NCBI GenBank assembly: GCA_009785115.1 | Contig: WQWY01000004.1 | Span: 1 to 64,000 of the forward strand | Direction: 5' to 3' | From: Micrococcales bacterium | Lineage (GTDB): Bacteria; Actinomycetota; Actinomycetes; Actinomycetales; Cellulomonadaceae | Length of the DNA stretch: 64,000 nucleotides | Shown: one piece after another, positions 31,292 to 38,688 of the stretch | How the letters are laid out: each line of letters begins with the position of its first letter | How positions within the stretch are numbered: the first letter of the stretch is position 1 | Translations under genes and position numbers: made by a program | Notes under the pieces: model-generated | Database searches by the model: none | What the model was told of the DNA's origin: nothing | Seen by the model: the letters and a program-made list of their open reading frames with translations, nothing else

Positions 31292-32631
31292 GGCAGCCTC
31301 GGATCGAAGGTCACCACGTTGGTGGCGGGGTTGACGGTGGTCTGCGCCGGGATGCCGATCGGGGTCATCTGGGCCGCGGTCACCACGGTGCCTCCCAGCC
31401 GCAGCTGCCACGACCCGTAGGGCAGGGCGACGGCGACGGTGCTGTTGGCCGGGAGGGTGTAGCCCGAGGCGGTGCCGAAGGTGTAGGACGTGCCTGAGGG
31501 CAGGTTGCCGCACCCTGGGTCGCCCGGCACGGTCAAGGCGGCCGGGGCCGCCGGGGTGGCGACCAGCTCTCTGGCCGCTCCCGAAGGCGTCGTGACCAGC
31601 ACCACGCCCATGGGCACGGGCACCTCGACGGTCTCGCCGCCGACGGTGCCGACAGGTTCGGGGACCTCGCCCCCCCACGCCTCGGGGTTCGAGGAGGTGC
31701 ACGCACCGGCGTAGACGGAGTAGCCCGAGGAGAACGGGTGCAGGCCGAGCTGCTGGGTCATCGCGGTGGTCGCGGACGGCGGGACCACGACGGTGCTCCC
31801 GTAGGAGTTGGCGAAGGTCACCGGCAGGTTGGCGATGGTGCGCACCTGGACGGCGGGCGCGGCCAGGGCGTAGCCCGGCGCGTAGCGCGTCACGAAGGTG
31901 GCCCTGAGGTCGTACTGGAACTGCACCGAGGCCGTCGCCCCGGCCTCGACGTATGCCGACGACGCCGGAGACGGCTGTTGGTCCTGGTCGACGAAGCTGG
32001 CCCTCGACACCCTGACGGTGTAGTGCCCGGGGTTGACCCTCAGCAGATAGGCGCAGCCCTGGTTGTCCGTGGTGGCGCTCGCCGTCGGGGCCCCGGGGGC
32101 GGTCGCGGTCACGGTGACGCCCGCACGGCCGGTGCCGTCGGCGCCGAGCACGGTGACCAGGATGGTGCTCCTGGTCTCGTCGACCACAGGGCTGCGGGGG
32201 TTGAGGAGCGTGTTCGACGTCACCGGTGGCGTCGTGGGACGCATCCCGTCCCAGGTCACCCTCACGGTGACCTCTTTGAAGCGCAGGTTTCCCCCGCCGG
32301 AGCCGCAGGAGTCGCCGGTGACGCCACCGCCGGCCGTGACCCAGGAGGAGGTGCGCTGCATGCGGAACCGCGTGCCGTTCTGCACCGTCTCGACGGTGTT
32401 GTCGACGACCTCGAGCACGTCGCTGAAGGAGCGGACGTTGTCGATCTCCTGCGCGGCGATGTTCGCCGCGACCTGCCGGTTGCGGGCGTCGCCGGTGATC
32501 TGGAGCATCGTGACGGTCGCGTGGATCGTGCCGACCGACATCAGCGCGAAGATCAGCAGAGCCACCAGCACCTCGGCGATGGTGAAGCCCTCGTCGTCGC
32601 GGCGACGCAGCTGCTCGCGCAACGCCCGCAT
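31288..32631 (-). CDS. Minor prepilin PilV-like with an Ig-like/carboxypeptidase-regulatory-like domain
   Basis: The 447-residue protein has a textbook class III leader: MRALREQLRRRDDEG then FTIAEVLVALLIFALMSVG, cleaved after Gly15. After the pilin stalk, residues about 160-230 (STILVTVLGADGTGRAGVTV and GCAYLLRVNPGHYTVRV) look like a carboxypeptidase-regulatory-like/Cna-B beta-sandwich, and the C-terminal 200 residues are Thr/Val/Pro-rich. This is far larger than a structural pilin, suggesting a tip adhesin or stabilising module. The ATG has GAGGAG six bases upstream. Confidence 0.75.
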   Translation of the reverse strand: MRALREQLRRRDDEGFTIAEVLVALLIFALMSVGTIHATVTMLQITGDARNRQVAANIAAQEIDNVRSFSDVLEVVDNTVETVQNGTRFRMQRTSSWVTAGGGVTGDSCGSGGGNLRFKEVTVRVTWDGMRPTTPPVTSNTLLNPRSPVVDETRSTILVTVLGADGTGRAGVTVTATAPGAPTASATTDNQGCAYLLRVNPGHYTVRVSRASFVDQDQQPSPASSAYVEAGATASVQFQYDLRATFVTRYAPGYALAAPAVQVRTIANLPVTFANSYGSTVVVPPSATTAMTQQLGLHPFSSGYSVYAGACTSSNPEAWGGEVPEPVGTVGGETVEVPVPMGVVLVTTPSGAARELVATPAAPAALTVPGDPGCGNLPSGTSYTFGTASGYTLPANSTVAVALPYGSWQLRLGGTVVTAAQMTPIGIPAQTTVNPATNVVTFDPRLP

Positions 32632-32677
32632 GCCCGCTCCTCACGGTCGTCGGTGGATAGAACTTCTCTCGCAGACC

Positions 32678-32717
32678 CGACGGTGCCGGTGAGGAGTGGC
32701 CCTCACCGGCACCGTCG
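32678..32717 (-). terminator. Strong hairpin between the major pilin and minor pilin genes
   Basis: CGACGGTGCCGGTGAGG pairs with CCTCACCGGCACCGTCG, a perfect 17-bp stem with a 6-base loop (AGTGGC), 18 bases after the major pilin stop. The minus-strand flank continues GGTCTGCGAGAGAAGTTCT, with only scattered Ts. Its strength and place suggest it ends most pilA transcripts, or protects the pilA 3' end, while letting some polymerase reach the minor pilins. Confidence 0.85.
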
Positions 32718-32735
32718 GTGATCAGCGACCTACGA

Positions 32736-33179
32736 TCACGGGTTGCGCTCGATCACACCGGTCGTGGAGTCGTACGTCCACGTGGTGGTGCCCATGTTCG
32801 CGTGGACACCGACCAGCTCGAACTCGGTGTCGCTGGCCCTCGGCACGAAAGTGATGGTCACGTCAGGCGTGGCGGTCACTCCTCCCGCTGCCCAGTTGGT
32901 GGCGACCACGGGAGGCGTGGCGTTGGTCCAGAGGGGGCTTTCCAGGCCAGCGTACGAACCACCGTTGTCGACCGAGTACGCCTCGGCGGCGGTGGCCGCG
33001 TTCCTCAGCGCGGACTGGACCTGGGCGCCCCAGGCGCGCTCGCGCTGACGGAGGAACGCCGGGATGGCGATCGCGGCCAGGATGCCGATGATGACGACGA
33101 CGACGAGCAGCTCGATCAGGGTGAAGCCGTGCTCCCCGCGCTGCCGCTTCTCGATCACCCGGCGGATGTATGCGTTCAT
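32736..33179 (-). CDS. pilA: Major type IV prepilin
   Basis: The 147-residue protein is a type IVa prepilin: leader MNAYIRRVIEKRQRGEHG, cleavage after Gly18, and mature FTLIELLVVVVIIGILAAIA with Glu5. The globular head has no cysteines, unlike Gram-negative pilins with a C-terminal disulfide loop. Because it has its own long leader (142 bp) and a very strong 3' hairpin, it is probably the abundant subunit expressed separately from the motor genes upstream. A purine-rich GAAGGTAGG precedes the ATG. Confidence 0.92.
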   Translation of the reverse strand: MNAYIRRVIEKRQRGEHGFTLIELLVVVVIIGILAAIAIPAFLRQRERAWGAQVQSALRNAATAAEAYSVDNGGSYAGLESPLWTNATPPVVATNWAAGGVTATPDVTITFVPRASDTEFELVGVHANMGTTTWTYDSTTGVIERNP

Positions 33180-33215
33180 GGTGCCTACCTTCAGTGTCAG
33201 TGTCAGGTGTTCGGC

Positions 33216-33232
33216 CGTGAGCGAAGCTCGCG
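33216..33232 (-). repeat. Hairpin in the pilC-pilA intergenic leader
   Basis: CGTGAGC and GCTCGCG form a 7-bp stem (one G-T wobble) around a GAA loop, 37 bases upstream of the pilA ATG. It can act as a terminator for pilC or as a stabilising 5' structure in the pilA mRNA. Nearby are two direct repeats: TCAGTG twice at 33191-33202 and AGACCGTTC twice at 33269-33286. Confidence 0.4.
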
Positions 33233-33268
33233 TCCGCCGAGTCCATCGGTCGACGATTGCGGACCTTG

Positions 33269-33286
33269 AGACCGTTCAGACCGTTC
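33269..33286. repeat. Tandem 9-bp repeat upstream of pilA
   Basis: AGACCGTTC occurs twice in direct succession 90-107 bases upstream of the pilA ATG. On the minus strand this reads GAACGGTCT twice. Tandem half-sites one helical turn apart are typical of activator or response-regulator sites; no such regulator gene is in the window. Confidence 0.35.
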
Positions 33287-33321
33287 GCGACCGAGACGAC
33301 CCTTTCGGAGCAGGGGGCCGG

Positions 33322-34551
33322 TCACTGGACGAGATCCATGATCGAGAAGATCGGCAGATACAGAGAGACGATCATCCCGCCGACCACCACGCCGAGGAAG
33401 GCGATCATCATCGGCTCGATCAGGCTGGTGAGCTGGGCCGTGGTGGCCTCGACCTCGGCGTCGTAGAAGTCCGAGATCTTCGCCAGCATCGAGTCCAGGG
33501 AGCCCGAGTCCTCACCGGTGGCGACCATCTGCACCACCATCGGCGGGAACACCGCGTGCTTCGCCAGCGGGCCGGCCAGGGACTTCCCCTCGCGCACCGA
33601 CTCCTTGACGTCACGTACCGCGACCTCGACCGACCACTGTCCCGAGGTCTCCCCCACGATGTCCAGCGCCTGGAGTATCGGCACACCTGAGCTGATCATG
33701 GTGCCGAGGTTTCGGGTGAACCGCGAGATGGCGATCTTCTTCAGCAGCCCGCCGAACACCGGGATGCGCAGCGTGAACGGTTGATACACCGAGCGGACCG
33801 CGTCGGAGTTCTTGTTCTTGCCCCACCACCAGGCGAACACGAGGATGGCGACGACCAGCACCGGCAGCACGATCGGCATGGCTTCTGACATGGTGACGAG
33901 CATCTGGGTCGGGCCCGGGAGCTCACCGCCCATCTCGGTGAACATGTCTTTGAAGATCGGCACGATGAAGATCAGCATGCCGATCACCGCGACGATCGCC
34001 ATGATGAAGACGATCAGCGGGTAGGTCATCGCGGACTTCACCTGACCGCGCAGCTTCACCTCGGACTCGAAGTTCGAGGCCACCGAGACGAGCGCGTCTT
34101 CCAAGAACCCGCCGACCTCGCCGGCCCGGATCATGTTGATCATCAGCGGCGGGAAGACGTCCTTGTGCGCGGCGACCGAGGACGAGAGCGACTGCCCGGA
34201 CTCCACGTCGCCGCGCACCTGACCGAGCACCTTGGCCAGGGTCGGGTTCTCGGACTGCTCGGCGACGATCGTCAGCGTCCGCAGCAGCGACAGCCCCGCG
34301 CCGATCATGGTGGCGATCTGCCGGGTGACCACCGCGAGGTCCTTGAGCTTGACCTTGCCCCCGCCGATGCCCGGGATGCGGACCTCGGCGTTCAGGCCGG
34401 TGGTCGACACCTCCTTGATCGACAACGGTGCCACGCCCAGGCTGCGCAGCCGGCTGGCGACCGCGGCCTGGTTGTGGGCCTCGATCTTGCCCTTGGTGAC
34501 GCTGCCGTCCGCCTCGCGGACCTCGTACTCGAAGACGCGTGCCTCGGCCAT
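33322..34551 (-). CDS. pilC: Type IV pilus inner-membrane platform protein PilC
   Basis: PilC (GspF family) is the polytopic platform turned by PilB and PilT. The 409 residues contain two repeats of the GspF fold, each with a membrane helix pair: the first around FESEVKLRGQVKSAMTYPLI and the second ending QLTSLIEPMMIAFLGVVVGG. The N-terminus FEYEVREADGSVTKGKIEA is the usual cytoplasmic entry. Its ATG overlaps the pilT stop by one base. Confidence 0.95.
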   Translation of the reverse strand: MAEARVFEYEVREADGSVTKGKIEAHNQAAVASRLRSLGVAPLSIKEVSTTGLNAEVRIPGIGGGKVKLKDLAVVTRQIATMIGAGLSLLRTLTIVAEQSENPTLAKVLGQVRGDVESGQSLSSSVAAHKDVFPPLMINMIRAGEVGGFLEDALVSVASNFESEVKLRGQVKSAMTYPLIVFIMAIVAVIGMLIFIVPIFKDMFTEMGGELPGPTQMLVTMSEAMPIVLPVLVVAILVFAWWWGKNKNSDAVRSVYQPFTLRIPVFGGLLKKIAISRFTRNLGTMISSGVPILQALDIVGETSGQWSVEVAVRDVKESVREGKSLAGPLAKHAVFPPMVVQMVATGEDSGSLDSMLAKISDFYDAEVEATTAQLTSLIEPMMIAFLGVVVGGMIVSLYLPIFSIMDLVQ

Positions 34552-36092
34552 CAGCCGCCTCCCAACCGTCCGGAGGCCGCGTCCTGCATCGAGCTGGCGC
34601 CCTGCTTCATGCGCACGTCGCGGCCGGTGAGCTTGTTGAAGTCGTCGATGTGGTGGGCCTTCTCCAGACCGGTCTCATAGGTGATCCGGCCAGAACGGAC
34701 CAGCTCGGCCAGCTGCTGGTCCATGGTGTGCATGCCCATCTCCGCACCGGCCTGCATGGCGGTGTAGATCTGGTGGGTCTTGCCCTCGCGGATCAGGTTG
34801 CGGATGCCCGGGGTGGCGATCATGACCTCTGTGGCCACGATGCGCCCCATCCCGTTGGCCCGCTTGGCCAGCGCCTGGCAGACCACGCCCTGGAGCGCCG
34901 AGGCCAGCTGGGTGCGCACCTGCGCCTGCTGGGCCGCGGGGAACACGTCGATGAACCGGTCGATGGTCTGCGCCGCGTCCTGGGTGTGCAGCGTGGCGAA
35001 CACCAGGTGGCCGGTCTCGGCCGCGGTCAGCGCCACCGCCATGGTCTCCAGGTCGCGCAGCTCCCCGACGAGGATGATGTCGGGGTCCTCACGCAGCGAG
35101 CTCTTGATCGCGTTGGCGAACGACTGGGTGTCCTCGCCGACCTCACGCTGGTTGACCAGGCACTTCTTGTGAGGGTGCAAGAACTCGATCGGGTCTTCCA
35201 CGGTGATGATGTGGTCAGACCGGGTCTGGTTCGCCAGGTCGATGATCGAGGCCAGCGTCGTGGACTTGCCCGACCCGGTGGGCCCGGTGACCAGCACCAT
35301 GCCTCGGGGCATCGCGGCGAAGCTCGAGACGATCTTCGGCATCCCGAGCTCAGAGAGCGGCTTGATGTCGTTGGGGATCAGACGGAACGCGGCCCCCACG
35401 GACCCCCGCTGCAGGTACATGTTGACGCGGAACCGGCCCACGTCGCGCACCGTGTAGGAGAAGTCGAGCTCGAGGTCTGCCTCGAACTTCTCACGCTGGG
35501 CCTGGGTGAGGATCGCGTACAGCACCCGGCGCAGCGGCTCGGCGCTCATCACCCCGAGCTCGGTCAACGGGTGCAGACCTCCGGAGACACGGATCATCGG
35601 CGGGGCGCCGACGGTCAGGTGCAGGTCAGAGCCCCCCGAGCTGGCCAGCGCGGACGTCGCGGCCGTCAGGTCCAGGTCGTCAGACCTGACCTGGGCGAAG
35701 TTGCCGAGCCGGTCGCGCGGTGCCCCCTCGGGCCGCTCCGAGACCGGGACAGGACGCGTCTCGGGGTTCCCCCCACGTGCCGAGGCCGGCTGCGGTGCGG
35801 CGGGTTGCGGAGGAGCGTACGGCTGCGCCTGGGGCTGCGGACGTGCCTGCGGCGGAGCCTGTGCGGGAGCACCTGCCTGCCCGTAGCCCGGTGCCTGCGA
35901 CTGAGCCGCAGGGTGCTGTGCTTGAGCACCGAGGTGCTGTGGTTGGCCGGCAGGACGCTGCGGCATCGGCTGCCCACCCTGCGACGGGTAGGGCCCGCCA
36001 GCCTGGGTCTGCGGCGGGGCGGGCTGCCCCGGCGGGCGGGTGGGCGCCGGCTGCCGTGGCTGCGGGACAGGGGACGGCTGGTATGAGCTCAC
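34551..36092 (-). CDS. pilT: Type IV pilus retraction ATPase PilT with a Pro/Gln-rich N-terminal extension
   Basis: PilT powers pilus disassembly. From the GTG at 36092, which overlaps the pilB stop by four bases, the protein is 513 residues. Residues 1 to about 110 are almost all Pro, Gln, Ala and Gly; the canonical PilT core begins only at about 155 (SDLHLTVGAPPMIRV). The core has Walker A GPTGSGKST, the Asp box around TVEDPIEFLH, Walker B IILVGELRD and His box HLVFATLHTQDA, and the PilT-type GEIRDLET-like Glu. The disordered extension is not part of standard PilT and may tether or regulate the motor. Confidence 0.9.
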   Translation of the reverse strand: MSSYQPSPVPQPRQPAPTRPPGQPAPPQTQAGGPYPSQGGQPMPQRPAGQPQHLGAQAQHPAAQSQAPGYGQAGAPAQAPPQARPQPQAQPYAPPQPAAPQPASARGGNPETRPVPVSERPEGAPRDRLGNFAQVRSDDLDLTAATSALASSGGSDLHLTVGAPPMIRVSGGLHPLTELGVMSAEPLRRVLYAILTQAQREKFEADLELDFSYTVRDVGRFRVNMYLQRGSVGAAFRLIPNDIKPLSELGMPKIVSSFAAMPRGMVLVTGPTGSGKSTTLASIIDLANQTRSDHIITVEDPIEFLHPHKKCLVNQREVGEDTQSFANAIKSSLREDPDIILVGELRDLETMAVALTAAETGHLVFATLHTQDAAQTIDRFIDVFPAAQQAQVRTQLASALQGVVCQALAKRANGMGRIVATEVMIATPGIRNLIREGKTHQIYTAMQAGAEMGMHTMDQQLAELVRSGRITYETGLEKAHHIDDFNKLTGRDVRMKQGASSMQDAASGRLGGG

Positions 36093-37762
36093 GCGACCAC
36101 CCTCATGATCTCCTCGATCGACGTACGGCCGGCCATGACCTTGGCCCAGCCGTCGTTGCGCAGGTCGACCATCCCCTGCTCCAGCGCGACATGGCCGATC
36201 TCGGCGGCCGAGGCGTGAGCGACCGCGAGACGCTCGATCTCCTCGGTCACCGGCATGACCTCGTGCAGCGCGACCCGCCCCCGGTAGCCGGTCCGTGAGC
36301 ACGTCACGCACCCGGTCGGGCGGTACAGCGTCGGCAGCGGCTGCCCCTCGACCCACGGGAACCTCGCGGCCTTGAGCTCGAGCTGGTCCGGCTGGTAGGG
36401 CTCGCAGCACTTGCTGCACAGCTTGCGCGCCAGACGCTGGGCGACGACGCAGTCCAGCGCCGAGCCGACCAAGAACGGCTCGATGCCCATCTCGGTCAGC
36501 CGGGTGACGGCCGACGGGGCGTCGTTCGTGTGCAGCGTCGACAGCACCAGGTGACCGGTGAGCGCCGCCTCGATCGCGATCTGCGCGGTCTCGTGGTCGC
36601 GGATCTCACCGAGCAGCACCACGTCAGGGTCCGAGCGCAGGATCGACCGCAGCGCCCCGGCGAAGGTCAGGCCCGCCTTGGGGTTCACCTGCACCTGGTT
36701 GATGCCGGGCAGGCGGTACTCGACCGGGTCTTCCACGGTGATGACGTTGATCTCGGGCCGCGTCACCGCGTTGAGGGTCGCGTACAGCGTGGTCGACTTC
36801 CCCGACCCGGTGGGGCCGGTGACGAGGATCATCCCGTAGGGCTTGGTGAACGACTGCCGGTAGGTCTCGTAGTTCTCGTCCCCGAAGGACAGGTCTCGCA
36901 GGTCCAGGCTGGCCGTGGAGTTGTCCAGGATGCGCATGACGATCTTCTCGCCCCACACGGTGGGCAGCGTCGCCACGCGCAGGTCGATCTTGCGCCCCGA
37001 GTGCACCACGGACATGCGGCCGTCCTGCGGCTTGCGCCGCTCGGCGATGTCGATGTCGGAGAGGATCTTCACCCGGGAGATCACGGCGTTCTGCATGTGC
37101 TTGGGCGAGCAGTGCACCTCGTGCAGCACACCGTCGATGCGGTAGCGCACACCCAGGCCGCTCTCGCTGGGCTCGATGTGGATGTCCGAGGCCCGGTCGG
37201 TGATCGCCTGGGTGACCAGCAGGTTCACGAACTTCACGATCGGTGCGTCGTCGTCACCGACCTCGCTGACCTGCTGCGACAGGTCGGTGAGCGTGGGCCC
37301 CTCGTCCTCGAACGCCGAGGTGAGGTTCTCCATCTCGTCGTCGGCACGGCAGTACCGGTCGATCGCCCGCACCAGGTTGTCGTGGGTGGCGATCACCGGG
37401 CGCACCGGGTAGCCGGAGACGGCGCGCGTGTCGTCCACCGCGACGACGTTGCTCGGGTCGGCCGTGGCGAGCATCAGGTAGCCGTCAGCGAAACCGACCG
37501 GCAGCACGGTGTAGCGCCGGCACAGCGCCGCCGGCACGGTGGAGACCGCCGAGCGGTCCACCGGGTACTCGTCCAGGTCGAGGAAGGACATCCCCACCTG
37601 CGCCGCCAGCGCCCGGACCAGCTGGTCCTCGGTGAGCATGCCGAGCTCGACCAGGGTACGCCCCAGCGACTGACCACGAGCGGCCTGCTCGTCCACCGCA
37701 GCCATCAGCTGGTTCTGCGTCACCAGGCCTTCGTCGAGCAGAACCTCCGCCAGCTGTTTCAC
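36089..37762 (-). CDS. pilB: Type IV pilus assembly ATPase PilB
   Basis: PilB powers pilin polymerisation. The GTG at 37762 has GGGAGG six to eight bases upstream and gives 557 residues. An N-terminal MshEN-like domain (about 1-150, LAEVLLDEGLVTQNQLM and LDLDEYPVDRSAV), which in related proteins binds c-di-GMP, precedes the ATPase: GPTGSGKSTTLY, TVEDPVEYRLPGINQVQVN, VVLLGEIRDHETAQIA and HLVLSTLHTNDA. The tetracysteine zinc site is present as CSKC and CVTC. The open frame reaches further upstream but without a ribosome-binding site. Confidence 0.94.
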   Translation of the reverse strand: MKQLAEVLLDEGLVTQNQLMAAVDEQAARGQSLGRTLVELGMLTEDQLVRALAAQVGMSFLDLDEYPVDRSAVSTVPAALCRRYTVLPVGFADGYLMLATADPSNVVAVDDTRAVSGYPVRPVIATHDNLVRAIDRYCRADDEMENLTSAFEDEGPTLTDLSQQVSEVGDDDAPIVKFVNLLVTQAITDRASDIHIEPSESGLGVRYRIDGVLHEVHCSPKHMQNAVISRVKILSDIDIAERRKPQDGRMSVVHSGRKIDLRVATLPTVWGEKIVMRILDNSTASLDLRDLSFGDENYETYRQSFTKPYGMILVTGPTGSGKSTTLYATLNAVTRPEINVITVEDPVEYRLPGINQVQVNPKAGLTFAGALRSILRSDPDVVLLGEIRDHETAQIAIEAALTGHLVLSTLHTNDAPSAVTRLTEMGIEPFLVGSALDCVVAQRLARKLCSKCCEPYQPDQLELKAARFPWVEGQPLPTLYRPTGCVTCSRTGYRGRVALHEVMPVTEEIERLAVAHASAAEIGHVALEQGMVDLRNDGWAKVMAGRTSIEEIMRVVA

Positions 37763-37790
37763 CCATCGCCTCCCACGCCGCGGCCGCACA

Positions 37791-37829
37791 ACATCCAGAC
37801 GGCCCATCGGCAGCGGTGGGGCTGGATGT
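37791..37829 (-). terminator. Inverted repeat between aroE and pilB
   Basis: ACATCCAG and CTGGATGT form a perfect 8-bp stem 47-85 bases after the aroE stop, with a 23-base interior that can pair partly (CCCAT with GTGGG). It lies 29 bases upstream of the pilB start. It may terminate the alaS-aroE transcript or act as an operator or leader structure for the pilus operon. Confidence 0.45.
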
Positions 37830-37875
37830 GAGGGGTGTGAGACGGGAGCCGGGCAGGGAGCCAGACCCCGGGCGA

Positions 37876-38688
37876 TCAGGACGCGGCGAGGGCCTCGGTG
37901 AGGGCTCGGTCCATGGCGTCCAGCGGGGCCGTGCGGCCGGTCATCAGCCGCACCTGCTCGGCCGCCTGGTGCAGCAGCATCCGCTCCCCACCGACAGCGA
38001 GCCCGCCCGCCCGCCGCCACGCCAGGCTCAGCGGGGTGGGGCGCTGGTCGTACCGGACGTCGAGCAGCGCCCCAGACACACGATCGAGGGCGGTCTCGAG
38101 CTCGTCGGTCCCCCCGGGCACGGTGGAGACCACCACGTCGACGCCTGCCACGTGCGACGGTGCCGTCGACAGCCGACGCAGGCTGACGTCGAGGCCCATC
38201 CGCGCGCCCAGCGGCATCAGGCGTCCGGCCCGGGCCACAGAGCGCACGAGGACCACCGGCGCTCGTACCCCCAGCTCACCGAGCGCCGCCAGCGCCGACG
38301 CGGCCGTCGCGCCCCCGCCGATGACGGCACCGCTGGTCGCGGAGGTCACACCGGCCTCGCGGAAGGCCGCGACGATCCCGTGCACGTCGGTGTTGACCGC
38401 GACACGCCCACCCGGGCCGAGCAGCAGCGTGTTCGCCGCACCGACCGCACCGGCCAGAGGCTCGACGTGGTCGGCCAGGTCGAGCACGACCCGCTTGAGC
38501 GGCATGGTCAGCGACAGGCCCGCCCAGCTCGGGTCCAGCCCGTCCAGGAAACCGGCGAGGCCGTCCTCGTCCACGTCGTGGCGCTCGTAGACCCAGCCGT
38601 CCAGACCCAGCGCCGCATACGCCGCGCCGTGCAGCGCGGGCGACAGCGAGTGAGAGACCGGGTGGCCGAGGACCGCGGCGCGTCTCAC
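37876..38688 (-). CDS. aroE: Shikimate dehydrogenase
   Basis: It reduces 3-dehydroshikimate with NADPH. The GTG at 38688 overlaps the mltG stop by four bases and gives 270 residues beginning VRRAAVLGHPVSHSLSPALH. Shikimate-site residues are visible in SLTMPLKR (catalytic Lys) and VNTDVHG (Asp), and the cofactor loop is GGGATAASALAAL. The gene is separated from the rest of the aro cluster by the 12-kb pilus block. Confidence 0.94.
   Translation of the reverse strand: MRRAAVLGHPVSHSLSPALHGAAYAALGLDGWVYERHDVDEDGLAGFLDGLDPSWAGLSLTMPLKRVVLDLADHVEPLAGAVGAANTLLLGPGGRVAVNTDVHGIVAAFREAGVTSATSGAVIGGGATAASALAALGELGVRAPVVLVRSVARAGRLMPLGARMGLDVSLRRLSTAPSHVAGVDVVVSTVPGGTDELETALDRVSGALLDVRYDQRPTPLSLAWRRAGGLAVGGERMLLHQAAEQVRLMTGRTAPLDAMDRALTEALAAS

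Noticed and set aside
30605..32644. A 679-codon frame that would fuse the pilW-like gene to upstream sequence
   Set aside because: The upstream 450 codons are the wrong frame of the pilV-like gene; a prepilin leader with ATG and four-base overlap starts at 31291.
36089..38020. A longer PilB starting at 38020 or at ATG 37807
   Set aside because: No ribosome-binding site, and the extra residues lie in the aroE end region; GTG 37762 has a strong GGGAGG and matches the family start.
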